Positions 51,900 through 61,905 of a DNA stretch of 64,000 bases are shown here, piece by piece (the stretch's first letter is position 1; every line of letters begins with the position of its first letter). Origin of the DNA: Rhinocladiella similis (lineage: Eukaryota; Ascomycota; Eurotiomycetes; Chaetothyriales; Herpotrichiellaceae); contig JAMRYE010000008.1 of NCBI GenBank assembly GCA_024082115.1, forward strand, positions 3,472,001 to 3,536,000, in the 5' to 3' direction. Made by a program: the position numbers and the translations under genes. A model generated the notes under the pieces. The model ran no database searches. It had not been told where the DNA came from and was given only the letters and a program-made list of their open reading frames with translations.

Positions 51900-52487
51900 G
51901 TTGCAGGCTGGAGACTGAGTGAAGAGGAAGACATTGCGCACAGAATATAAAACAGAATATAGCTCGACTTTATGTCAGAATTAGAAAATCGCTACTCGAA
52001 ATAGTGAATTTTCAGTCTGCAGAAAGTGACAGTCTCAGTGAATCGAGTTGCGTGACACCAAGCTCTTCGGGCATCAATCCAGTCTTCGGGATGCACAATA
52101 GGGTCCGCTCAATGCATGGTGTCGGTGAAATTGTAAGGCGGTCCGGCGTGGCGGCATCTGATTGGGTGCCTCAAGCCCATTTTCGCAGACCGCAAGAATC
52201 GGCAGCGGCACAGATGCCACGCGCGACTGGGATTGAAAAGTTCGGTCCCATACGAGGGTGGGTGCAGAAAGATTGTTGGGTTGATAGATCTTTCGACGAA
52301 GCGTCTCGTTTGGTTGTAGGTTGAGTGCCGGCGAAAGCAACGGGACACTTCATCGATGAAGGAAGTCAGATGGCTGTCTCTCCCACTGAGAGCCATGCTG
52401 GGCGATAGACAGTCGCATAGAAAGGTTCTGTGCGAACAAGAGATGGTCACAATAGAGCAGTGTGCAGCAGTCGTAGGAACAACTCCA
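51900..52487. other. intergenic, 0.6 kb
   Basis: Promoter of the surface-protein gene and 3' end of the next minus-strand gene. A 106-codon plus-strand frame (52004-52324) has no motif and is not supported. Confidence 0.45.
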
Positions 52488-53442
52488 TCATTCTCCTGCT
52501 GTGCTGTTGGTCATTGGAACATCTGTCGTTTCTTGACCTCTCGGGAGAGCGCTGGTGTCCAAAGAATCTCCCAATATCTCCAAAGTACGCTTGTAGATCT
52601 TCGAGATTGCAAGAGACCTTGACATATCATTCGATTGAGCGCCTTGCTCCGCGTTTGTATCATCGGTATCTTCTTCCTCTTCCTCTTCTGTCTCCAGTTC
52701 GGAAACATCCTCGATGTTGGTTGAGAGGCCGCTAGAGGATGCAACATTCACTGCTGTTATGCGGGTCTCTTCGACCAACGATTTGATTCGAACCTTTTCA
52801 GTCATTGAGACATGGTGAGCAGTGGGTGGTTCAGTGCTGCCGGCGGATGAGGATTGCAGGAGCGAAGCAAAGCCTCGGTCAATTTTCCCAGTGATGTAGA
52901 AGACAGATGTTGAGAATAGGAAAGCTGGCATGTAAGAGCAGACGAGACCAGCTAGTGACAGCAGGTAGGGAACTTGCAGAGTTGCTATACGGGTAGAACA
53001 GTCAGGGCACTGTCGCCTCAAATGCGAATTGCAAAACATCATAGTGGCAAGCAATCGTCTCAGACTCAACAGTTAGGGGAGAGAAACGACAACACAGGAG
53101 GTCACTCGCCAAAGAACTTGACTTACGCGTTCCACTGATCCAGGCAACATCTACGAGAGGGTCTACGTCCGCGACGAACTCTTCGTATGCTGTGTAACCT
53201 TTAGCATCATCTTTCGATGCCATCTCGTCACTGAATTTTTTGGCATATCTCCGTGTGATCCTAAGGATTTTATCATCAAGGTAGTTTATGAGGGCAATCT
53301 CCTTGGGGGAGCCTGGTCTCAGACGATGAGAGCGTGGCGCAGGCAAATCTGGATTTTGGTTTGTGAACGAGGTGGTTGTAGGTGCAGGAGAGGCAGCTGA
53401 CGCTGGAGGGGATAGGGGAATATGATTTCCTGGAAGGTCCAT
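52488..53442 (-). CDS. conserved fungal protein of unknown function, membrane segment
   Basis: Protein of 270 residues, exons 53442-53127 and 52984-52488 on the minus strand, intron 142 nt with GTAAGT donor. The first half has a Pro/Ser-rich N terminus, then a helical segment INYLDDKILRITRRYAKKF and VDPLVDVAWISGT. The junction restores the conserved run ISGTPTLQVPYLLSLAGLV, then SYMPAF, which forms one hydrophobic segment or hairpin. The tail is acidic (ELETEEEEEEDTDDT). The pattern is that of a conserved Pezizomycotina protein I know only as hypothetical; I do not assign a function. Confidence 0.72.
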
Positions 53443-54108
53443 CGGTGTTATAGCGCAAATCACTGTTGCAGTGGTGTATGTTGGCAGTCAACCTATAGTG
53501 GCAGGGAACGTGAGGCAACGACTCTGGGTGTAATGGCTTAGCAGGATGGCACTCGTCTGCTCGCGATAGACATCAGTATCTGTTGAATGAGTAGGCACGC
53601 ACGAGTGTCAGGGTGCATCGACTCTGCAAGCGACGAGAGAAAAGAGTCTCATGATTGTATAAGTTGTTGGAGATGTTGATGCCGGATCCTAAAAATGACG
53701 CAGATGGAAGAACTTGTTGTGGTCATCCCCAAATCTTCCGAGGGCGACTATTACATTCTCCCAGCACCAGGTTTCCTTTTCACACATTGTGTATACAGAG
53801 AACAAGATCTGTCCGACCGACTAGCAAAGTAAATAACATTCAAGAAAGGCAAACGAAAAAAATCACACTGACTTGTGCCGGCACATTGAAGGCCACGTCA
53901 ACGAGCAGTCTACTTCTGACATCCATGGCCCTTTTTAGCAACGACATTGCACCGAACCCCCGAAGTGTACAGGGCGGATAAATATGGGTAGTACGAGCAA
54001 TTGTCGAGACTGACGGAAACGTCTTGTCTAACGATTTAACACGTCTAGTGCTGTCACAGACGTAAGTTCTATTGATCTTGTCAAACTAATAGTTCAAGTA
54101 TCGCAAGG
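53443..54108. promoter_or_regulatory. divergent region upstream of LRA2
   Basis: 666 bp between the divergent unknown membrane protein and the L-rhamnonolactonase gene; it should contain the promoter of each. No clear TATA box at standard spacing. Confidence 0.45.
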
Positions 54109-55176
54109 ATGACCTCTCAAAACGCTGCCGCTGATGACTTTCCGAAGATCGATTCTCACATCCACTTGTATGCTGCATCACATATCCCGTCTTTGCGTTG
54201 GACAGGTGGCCTCGATGAAGAGCACGTTCTCAACCGACAGTGTTCAGTCGATGAGTACAAACTAGCGTCACAGCACAACGATACTGTGTTGGGATTTGTC
54301 TTCCTGGAAACGGATCGTATATCTGATCTGGGCCCCGATCATTGGCAGAATGCGCTGGATGAGGTCGATTTCCTGGTGAGAATCGCAAGAGGGGTTCCCA
54401 GAGACGGAGAGGGCCATCAATCAGTCGACGCTAAGCTCGTCCTTGCTATCGTTCCTTGGGCCCCCGTTGCAGCTGGCGAGAAATCATTAGTTACCTATGT
54501 CCATCAGGTTCGACAGCGATGTGGAACAGAATTTGGGCTTATCAAAGGGTTTCGGTATCTACTCCAAGATAAACCATCCGGTACAATGCTGCAACAACAA
54601 TTTATTGAGTCGCTACGGTGGCTGGGCAAGAACGACTTCACATTCGACCTCGGAGTTGATGCCAGATCTGGTGGGATTCACCAACTGGAGGAGGCATGTG
54701 AAATGATGGACAGAATTCACGCGGAAGATAGCCAAGTCAAGATTATCATCAATCATTTTTGCAAGCCAAATCTGCGACTATCTCCAGATGAAGCTCTTGC
54801 GGGAGACAGCGAGTTCACCGGATGGAAACGGTGCATCGAGAGAATGTCCAGACACAGGTCAGTTTACATGAAGCTATCTGGATTTTTCTCTGAACTGCCT
54901 CCCCACAATGCAGATATGCCGCCGGATGTCTCAGGACTTGTGGCGCATGCGAAGCCGTGGGTCGATGTTGTCTTCGGGGCATTCGGCCCACGCAGAATCA
55001 TGTTCGGATCAGATTGGCCAGTGTGCAATGTTGGCGGCCCTGGTATTAAGTCCTCCTGGCAACACTGGCGAGGTTTTGTTGAGGCTATTTTAGAGTCCCA
55101 GAGCCTGGACTTGGAAGAACAAGCTATGATTTGGTCAGGCACAGCTACAGAAGCCTACAGTATTCGGCACAGATGA
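54109..55176 (+). CDS. LRA2: L-rhamnono-gamma-lactonase (amidohydrolase-2 family)
   Basis: Metal-dependent TIM-barrel hydrolase, probably opening L-rhamnono-1,4-lactone to L-rhamnonate, step two of the oxidative L-rhamnose pathway. 355 residues, single exon. Visible: metal-binding DSHIHLY at residues 15-21, YLLQDKP, IINHFCKP (about 221-228) and FGSDWPVCN with the catalytic Asp near residue 306. Length is typical. The sequence alone would also allow a fuconolactonase or 2-pyrone-4,6-dicarboxylate lactonase-like enzyme; the convergent L-rhamnose dehydrogenase 44 bp away makes rhamnonolactonase the best reading. The rest of the pathway (rhamnonate dehydratase, KDR aldolase) is not within the window. 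Confidence 0.82.
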   Translation: MTSQNAAADDFPKIDSHIHLYAASHIPSLRWTGGLDEEHVLNRQCSVDEYKLASQHNDTVLGFVFLETDRISDLGPDHWQNALDEVDFLVRIARGVPRDGEGHQSVDAKLVLAIVPWAPVAAGEKSLVTYVHQVRQRCGTEFGLIKGFRYLLQDKPSGTMLQQQFIESLRWLGKNDFTFDLGVDARSGGIHQLEEACEMMDRIHAEDSQVKIIINHFCKPNLRLSPDEALAGDSEFTGWKRCIERMSRHRSVYMKLSGFFSELPPHNADMPPDVSGLVAHAKPWVDVVFGAFGPRRIMFGSDWPVCNVGGPGIKSSWQHWRGFVEAILESQSLDLEEQAMIWSGTATEAYSIRHR

Positions 55177-55220
55177 TCTAGGACTGCACTCCAGATGAAT
55201 GACTGGTTTTTCATTAAGCG

Positions 55221-56060
55221 CTACTGAAAGTTCACAAATGCTCCTCCGTCGACCAATATCGCTGCTCCTGTGACATAGGATGACAGCTCACCGCATGCTA
55301 AGAACAAAGCCGGCCCTGCCATATCATCTGGCCTCCCTAGCCGTCCGAGGGGTATCCGACCCTCCATGTACTTTTTCTTCTCACTTCCATCTGCCAGATC
55401 TTCATCATTGAGCTGAGTGCGGATGGTGCCTGGCAGGAGGGCATTGCATCTGATGTTGTATTTACCAAGTGCTGTGGCGGTGGACTGCATGAGGGACAAT
55501 ACCCCGGCCTTTGTTGGGGTGTAATGACACTGTTGGGCGCCACCGACAAGAGCCGAGATGCTCGAGATGCCAATAATCGAACCTCCTTGTGGCTCCTGCT
55601 TCGCCATCTGTTGCGCCGCTGCTTGGACTGCATAGAAAGCTCCTGACAGATTGGTGTTGAGATGCCTTTGCCAGGATTCAGGTGAGATTCCCAGAAACTC
55701 CTCGAATTTACAAATACCCGCATTCGAGACCAGGGTGTCGAGTCTGTCGAACTTTGCAACCGTCTGTGCGACGAGATCTTGGCCTGCCTCGGGCTGCGAC
55801 ACATCGCCGGCAACAGCTAGAAGGGGTACGTCTTGAAAATGTTGCAAAGAAGACGAATGAGAACGAGTCTTGATGGCATCAAAGGCTTCGGTCCTCAGTG
55901 ACGAGAGGAGGTTGTCTTCATCCTTGTTGTGAGACGGGAGGTAGTTGATAGCCACTTTCGCACCGTGTGAGAGGAAAAGGATAGTAATTGCTCTTCCGAT
56001 TCCTGTTAGCCCGCCCGTCACGGCACATACATGACCTTGAAGAAGTGGTGGCAGCGCCAT
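55221..56060 (-). CDS. LRA1: L-rhamnose-1-dehydrogenase (SDR)
   Basis: NAD(P)-dependent enzyme oxidising L-rhamnose to L-rhamnono-lactone, step one of the pathway. 279 residues, ATG at 56060. It closely follows the yeast/Aspergillus RHA1/LraA pattern: VTGGLTGIGRAI for the cofactor, NAGICKFEEFLGISPES, the Ser in IGISSISALVGGAQQ, YTPTK for Tyr/Lys, and the nearly invariant run GKYNIRCNALLPGTIRTQLN, KKYMEGRIPLGR, ending VDGGAFVNFQ. No introns. It converges on LRA2. The inserted segment at about 42-75 is a lineage difference and not part of the catalytic core. This is one of the more secure specific assignments in the window. Confidence 0.9.
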   Translation of the reverse strand: MALPPLLQGHVCAVTGGLTGIGRAITILFLSHGAKVAINYLPSHNKDEDNLLSSLRTEAFDAIKTRSHSSSLQHFQDVPLLAVAGDVSQPEAGQDLVAQTVAKFDRLDTLVSNAGICKFEEFLGISPESWQRHLNTNLSGAFYAVQAAAQQMAKQEPQGGSIIGISSISALVGGAQQCHYTPTKAGVLSLMQSTATALGKYNIRCNALLPGTIRTQLNDEDLADGSEKKKYMEGRIPLGRLGRPDDMAGPALFLACGELSSYVTGAAILVDGGAFVNFQ

Positions 56061-56503
56061 GGTTTTCTCTCTTCGGCAATGGGTTTCTTTCTCCAATACA
56101 GCTTATGATAGAACGAGTGGCTATGCTTACGGAAGCCTTTCCTGATGAATTCTCAGAAGTTTGGTGCCAATGGACCAAATTCTACCAAATATATCGCACA
56201 TGACATGTTTCTCTTCGTCGGTGGACATTTATTAGTTCTGGCATTGAACATTCACTTCGGTGCAACAGCCACCGAGGGCGAGATTTGGTATGGATTGGAC
56301 TCACATGGCATGATTTGTCAGGATTTTCAAATGACACATGTTTTCTCATGAACCTCAGACGTGAATGATTCTAAACGTGGTTGGACTGACGAGCACGTTC
56401 TTTGACTTGGCTGTCACGTAGACTTTCAATCTGGCGCTGGTGGCTAGACGAAGCTGTTGGGACGGCGTCAGCACGCAATAAGACTGGCGCAGGCCGAAGA
56501 GCT
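56061..56503. other. LRA1 upstream region
   Basis: 443 bp upstream of LRA1 (minus strand) and of the possible first exon of the retropepsin-like gene (plus strand). No specific motif identified with confidence. Confidence 0.4.
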
Positions 56504-57503
56504 ATGGCGAAAAGAGGCGGTACACGACTACAAGCCTTGGTGACAGTTGCTGGCACTTTTGCATTCATTGGAGCTTATGTGAGTTATTCACCTTGTTGTC
56601 CCTGATATCTTGGACATCGTGTGTACAGTGGTTGCGACGAATCCATGTCCAAACCCTGAGGGCAGAAGCTACAGGTTGCACCGTTTTCCTTTCCCTGGAC
56701 TTCAATACTGCCCAAGATGGAAATACCTACAAGAGGCTTCATGTATTGACAGGACAGTAGTCTGCAATACCACGACTCTCAATTACGCGGACCGATGACT
56801 CGACTATCATCAAGTATGATCATATCAAGGTACGATTCTTCGCCGTCGTTCCTTTGTCCCCATCCCCCATCTCGACCTTCTCTTCGGTACATCAACGCTT
56901 CCTCCGCCCTCTAACCACTTCGATCCGTAGCCCAAGATCCACGTCCCAGCTCCAGCCGATCAAGGCATGGTCATCTCATCCGGACCAAAGCCTCAAACGT
57001 CAACAGTCCCGCGTCGAGGCAAGCCATTCTCGGAGAACGACTGGATCTTCGATACTGGCGCCACCACACATGTTTGCAGTAACCGCAACCTTCTGCACAC
57101 CTACGATACGTTGAATCCCTACAACAACAAGCTTGATCCGCGAGCTGTGGGTTACTTTGGGCCTAACCCAGTCCCCATTGTTGGAGTTGGCGACGTCACA
57201 TTAGACTTGCCCTCAGGAGTTGGACGTGTTGCAAGTGGTTCGACCGAATCCCGTGGTCTTGTGGTCAACCGCATGACTATTAGGCATGTCAGCCATATTC
57301 CACAGGCAGGTGTCAACCTCATTAGCTGGTCGCAGCTGAAGAGAGCCAAAGGCGCCAATCTTAGCCTTGACGAGGAGGCAGACGGATCACTTACGGTCAA
57401 GAACCGAGGCAAACCTGTTATGCGGTTCGAGCCCAGAGACGGCCTGTTCTTTCTTGTTCAGCTCCCGCCGGCACCACCTGCTTCTACCAGCGCGACTGGT
57501 TGA
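56504..57503 (+). CDS. orphan Copia-type retropepsin-like protein
   Basis: Exon 56931-57503 is solid: it codes the region following GKPFSENDWIFDTGATTHVC, the aspartic-protease active-site motif of Ty1/Copia Pol (Asp-Thr-Gly-Ala), and continues through the conserved GVGDVTLDL, RHVSHIPQAGVNLISW and a gag-pre-integrase-like stretch. Two earlier exons, 56504-56578 and 56761-56829, are a model: phases agree (25, 23 and 191 codons, 238 residues), intron 2 (56830-56930) has a CTAAC branch point and a CGTAG acceptor, but intron 1 (182 nt) and the start are weak. No integrase, reverse transcriptase, RNase H or LTR follows. It may be a domesticated protease gene or a truncated Copia relic. Confidence 0.5.
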
Positions 57504-57722
57504 GACCGGTAGATTCGCTTCCCAAGTAGAAGCCCCCTGGATCATGTTCACCTCGAGAAACACGACTGACTGCTCTCTACATCGACGAGCGGTCACATGC
57601 AGGATTCATTCCCTCCGGAGCGTGCCATGTAAAGAAGAAGACAAAGCTTAAGGATGAATGCACGTGTGCCGTGCAACCAGGCGACGAAGTGACATCGCAT
57701 CTGGGCTGCCGGCGGCATGATA

Positions 57723-57930
57723 TCTCTGGTTCTTCCTTTCTCTGGTTCTTCCTTTCTCTGGTTCTTCCTTTCTCTGGTTCTTCCTTTCTCTGGTTCTTCC
57801 TTTCTCTGGTTCTTCCTTTCTCTGGTTCTTCCTTTCTCTGGTTCTTCCTTTCTCTGGTTCTTCCTTTCTCTGGTTCTTCCTTTCTCTGGTTCTTCCTTTC
57901 TCTGGTTCTTCCTTTCTATGTTTCTTCCGA
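57723..57930 (+). repeat. 16-bp minisatellite, 12 perfect copies plus one degenerate
   Basis: The unit TCTCTGGTTCTTCCTT repeats perfectly from 57723 to 57914, with a decayed thirteenth copy to 57930. Starts at 57723, 57739, 57755 and so on confirm the 16-bp period. Purity of copies suggests recent expansion. All three plus-strand frames stay open across it. Confidence 0.93.
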
Positions 57931-58228
57931 AAGAAATTCTATGTCGACATTCATTCGGTGTCTCGAGAGTCCTTCCCGTGAAAGAAGGGCAGAGTCGGCC
58001 CCAAGCCTTCTACCCTCCTTAAGGTGGCAATCATTCTCCTGCATGTGCAATGATACCCGTGACGGTCTCAATGATCACAACGCATCATCAGTCTGGGACC
58101 TTGGACGAAGAGACACCTTACGGGAGCGCAAGGATATTGGAGCAAAGGTATGGCAGAAATTGTAGTCGAACATGAGGGGTGAGAAAGCGCTGGTATCATT
58201 TAGCTGTACGAATACGAGGGATAGAGGT

Positions 58229-58260
58229 GGACAGGTACGAATACGAATACGAATACGAAC
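58229..58260 (+). repeat. ACGAAT hexamer repeat
   Basis: Four to five head-to-tail copies of ACGAAT/TACGAA type, with a further copy about 30 bp upstream (near 58207). Confidence 0.65.
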
Positions 58261-58595
58261 TGGCCCATTGGGGTTAGGCGGCCTTGCCTCATCAGCCTTG
58301 TGCGCCTCCCGCTTCCCGCCTCCCGCTCTGCAAACCCCCCAGAAATCTCAACTCGCCTCGCCTCTGACCCAGTGACTTTCTCCTCTTCCAGCCGCCCATC
58401 ACCCTAACGAGTTACAACCATCAATCAATCCCTCTACAATCTCATCTCAAGTCGAATCCATCCTCCACTCCACTCATTCTCCATTGTCCTTTCTTTGTCG
58501 CGTCCTTGATTACTTTTTCATTGCCATCGCTCGACTCTCCGCTCGCCTCTTTTGCCAATCGACTGTGACGCGCATCTCGCGCGCTCTGCGACACC

Positions 58596-60061
58596 ATGGG
58601 TTTGCCGTAAGTTTGCCTACAGCAGCAATTTTTTCCCGATTCCGCATCCCCTTTCACCACGTTGCCGCAGTTGCGCATTTCAGCAACAACATTATTCCAT
58701 CCCGAGTCGCATCGCACCGCAGCCCATCTGCTAACAGAAATGGCCTATTTAGTATGTTCCGTGAGCCCGAAGAAGATGCAGCAGATCAGGCTACCACCAA
58801 GCTCGATCGAAATGCAGCAACCCACCGCTCGTCGATTAGGCGCGAATCTACCTTGCGCCCTGGACGAAACACCACATCGCGTCAACTCCTACAACTTCTA
58901 AGAGCCAGTGAGGCCCACGATTCGCAAGAGCCAGAACACAACAGAACCTCGGGTTTTCCTTCACGGATACCGGAGCGCGACATCAATGACCTGGACGCTG
59001 AGCTTGGCCGGTTACGTTCGATGCGTCAAAGACGCCGCGCGCGTGCCACACAATTGGAGCGAGAATTAGCAAGAGGATCCAACATCGATCCCATTCGACC
59101 AGAAGCTGATGTTCGTCGAGACATTGACCTTGATGCGCTGGCCGATGCTGGAATGGAAGTCTTCCTGTCCGATTCAGAAGGAAATCTCACCCAACACCTA
59201 CCCCGTCCCTCCAGGGAATCGGGTCTTAGATTCGAAGTCGCAGCCACAGATCCATCCGATTCAGAGCATTCACATCGCCCCAGATTTCATAGTCACACTC
59301 GCAGAATTCCGAGCCCAACAGTGGCTGAGCGACTTGGTGAACTGGATGGCCCTTCAGCGAGCGACACTGGTGACGACAATGACATCGAGAATCCTCGTTT
59401 GATCACTCTTTACCCGCCTCAATCGTCATCTCGACTACCTCCGCCATTCGCTGGTAACCGACGTCCCATTGGCGGCGTGGATGGCTTGCTAGATACACCA
59501 CCCCCGGAAGGTCTAGAAGCATCATACCCGCCTCTACGACGTGTCAACCATATGTCGCCACGACCGTTGGGATTCTCAACTTCGAGATTGGATGGTCTGG
59601 GTGACCGCGTGCGAAGTCCTACTCCAAGCTCGTCTCAGGAGGAAAACTGGTCCAGTCTTTTGAATAATATTGAGACTGGCCGATCGAGCAACGCGACCTC
59701 GTTTATGTCACGCTCAGACTCGCGATCTGGGTCCAATCGATCATCTCAGACCGCTGCGACAAGTTTTGGCGAGATCGGTGGCGACGATTCGTGTGATTTG
59801 GACTTGCCCTTCGGTATCACTCTTGAAGATGCGCGAGAAATCCGAGCACTCCACGGACGATTGGGAAGGAGACGAACCGCCATCAGACGCGATGGTCCGA
59901 CGTCTGAAGAGCTGGAACGACTCAGCAGGGGAAACGACCGTTTGCTAGAACTGGAGTTGTTCGGGGTGATACTGGATCGGATGCAAAGAAGAGAGGAAAT
60001 CCCAGATGATTGGTGGGCCGCCGTCGGCCTTTCATCTGAAGTGGTTCGAGGAAGGGCTTGA
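58596..60061 (+). CDS. large disordered protein of unknown function
   Basis: Protein of 439 residues. Exon 1 is very short (58596-58606, ATG GGT TTG CC), followed by a 146-nt intron with GCTAAC branch point and TTTAG acceptor; exon 2 is 58753-60061 and would itself start with an ATG at once (MFREPEED). Most of the chain is low-complexity Ser/Arg/Asp with no recognised domain (DIDLDALADAGMEVF, SHRPRFHSHTRR). A more ordered tail begins about residue 365 (GITLEDAREIRALHGRLG, EEIPDDWWAAVGL) and may be the conserved part. No function is assigned. A long C/T-rich leader precedes the start. Confidence 0.65.
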
Positions 60062-60904
60062 GGAGCAGTATGTCTTGGGATGGTGTATGATGTATCAACA
60101 AGGTACCTAGCCCGGGCAGGTATTCCTTTGGGTGACGAAGAGAACGGAGAAAGGAGAAAGAGCTTGACTGCTTAGCTGCATGATCGAGCTACACACCAAT
60201 CGTGGTTCAGGAGGGACGAGCAAGGGAGCTTCGGAACCGTACTTGCTCGGTTTTTCCTTTGCTTGGTTTTGTGTTATCAAAGTCCCCTTTGACGCTACAC
60301 TTCGTCGAGCGTGCCAGGTCTTTGTTTTTTCTTTTTCCCGGGCGAAAGCAAAAAGTCTTTCACATTGCAGCGCTAGTATTGTGTGGGTTTTCAAGTCTTC
60401 AGGTGTTGGTTGAAGTCGCACCTTAGCTTACCTTAGGTATATTGAAGAAGAAGGTGCTCATGTGTTACGATTACAAAAGATGGCTACCTAGTATCTAGGA
60501 GGGTATGGGACAAATGCAATGGGCTGGATCCAGTTTTTGTCTGTTGACTTGGAAACGAGTGTTCCCTAGGTATATTGCTCACGAGTTTGTTCGTTCGATA
60601 CCTACCTACCTGTAAATTCCGAGTCTTCTTTTACCCGTAACTTGCCTGTCCGTGATTTAGTGGACCCTGTACAGAGGACAGACCTCGTCCGGGGGAAACC
60701 TCTGTTTCGAGTGATTTAGGAGTTTGCGATATTACACTATATCATCATTTTCCCACTCATAGGTAATAAGATGTCAATGGACTGGAGACTCAAAGATCTC
60801 TCTCTTGAGTACCTAGGTAAGGTCGGTAGGTAGGTAGGTAGGTAGGTAGGTCCCACGTCCCAAGTAGTACGAGTGACTGCCAAATAGGTGGCTAAGATAC
60901 TGTT
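60062..60904. other. intergenic with GGTA repeat
   Basis: 0.84 kb between converging genes. Contains (GGTA)n at 60825-60850. Several CTAGGTA-like words lie nearby (60430, 60560, 60812). No gene seen. Confidence 0.55.
60825..60850 (+). repeat. GGTA tetranucleotide microsatellite
   Basis: Six and a half perfect GGTA copies. Likely variable between strains. Confidence 0.85.
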
Positions 60905-61905
60905 TCACATGCCAACACCATCGGCCGCCAAAGCGGCAATACTGTCCATCCTCATCATTTTTTGTCTTTTGAACTCTTCCAACTTGGCCTCTTCCTCTTC
61001 GTCCCACTCGCCCTGAAGCTGCCCGTCGACGCGCACGAGCTCTTCGCTCCGCCAGCTCTCGTCCTCGACGCTCGGAACGACTTCTTGGGCCGGGAGACTG
61101 TTTTCCAGAATGTCGCGCGCGTTGCGCATGTCGCTTGCCTTTGTGCGCTCGAGGCTCTCCTCGAACGTGTCGGTGATGCCGGCGGCAAAGTTGCGCTTGG
61201 CCACGCGCTGCGTCGCGGTCTCAGTGTCAGTCTCCACGAACCACACCTCGTCCATCAGCTCGTAGGCGTCGCGCCACCCGTCGGCGTCCAGGGCGGTGTA
61301 GAGGCCTTCGAAGAGCACGATGCGCGCCGTGGGCGGGATCGAGATGTCGTTGGCCACGGGGTCCTTGACGGCGTGGTCGAAGCTGGGCGCGCAGATGGTC
61401 CGTGTTTCGGGGGTGATGGGTCTGCGCACCTGTGTCACGAGGTCGAGGTAGCTGTGGGCGTCGAAGGTGAAGGCGGCCCCGCGACGGAAGATGGCTTCTT
61501 CGGCGTTGGGCATCTCGGACAGCTGTTTGCGCGTGAGGTGGTAGCCGTCCAGGGGCACCACGAAGGCGATGTCCGGGCAGGATGTGTCGGATTCGGGACT
61601 GTTGGGGAACTGGGTGTGGCGGGAACGCCGGTACGCTTTGTTCAGGCCGTGGGCGACCGAGGCCGCGAGTGTGGTTTTGCCGCTTCCTGGGATGCCGGCG
61701 ATGGCGATGAGGAGGCGTTGCGAAAGATCACAGTTGGAGAATTTCTCTGAGGTAGGAGTATGATTAGATACGGGTACGTGAGGTCATCAGTAAGAAATGA
61801 AATGCGTGAGGTATAGGTAACATGTAGTGACAGGATAGAAATGTGAGCACTGAACGTGTGCTTACCCCATGTCTTATCAACGAGACGCTGGACGTGTGCC
61901 TCCAT
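60905..61905 (-). CDS. YFH7: P-loop kinase, YFH7/uridine kinase-like
   Basis: ATP-dependent kinase-like protein, 293 residues; minus-strand exons 61905-61866 and 61746-60905, intron 119 nt. The Walker A motif IAIAGIPGSGKTTLA (about residues 26-40) sits in exon 2 just after the splice. Then PLDGYHLTRKQL, FRRGAAFTFDA, IVLFEGLYTALD and the lid RVAKRNFAAGITDT, matching the PRK/uridine-kinase superfamily and fungal Yfh7. The C-terminal helix is acidic (EWDEEEEAKLEEFK). The natural substrate of Yfh7-type proteins is not established. Splice phases agree and give the full Walker A domain. Confidence 0.88.

Larger units (their letters stand above)
57504..58595. other. intergenic with minisatellite and short AT-rich repeat
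   Basis: 1.1 kb holding the 16-bp minisatellite (57723-57930) and a hexamer repeat (58229-58260). A plus-strand frame at 57671-58165 runs through the minisatellite but is explained by it. The promoter of the disordered protein gene is at the right. Confidence 0.5.

Noticed and set aside
57723..57930. tandem array as a CRISPR-like structure
   Set aside because: Units are contiguous 16-mers without spacers, so it is a minisatellite; also the genome is a fungal nuclear one.
57671..58165. 164-codon frame through the minisatellite
   Set aside because: It is open because the 16-bp repeat has no stop in any frame; start is not ATG and no independent protein signal lies outside the repeat.
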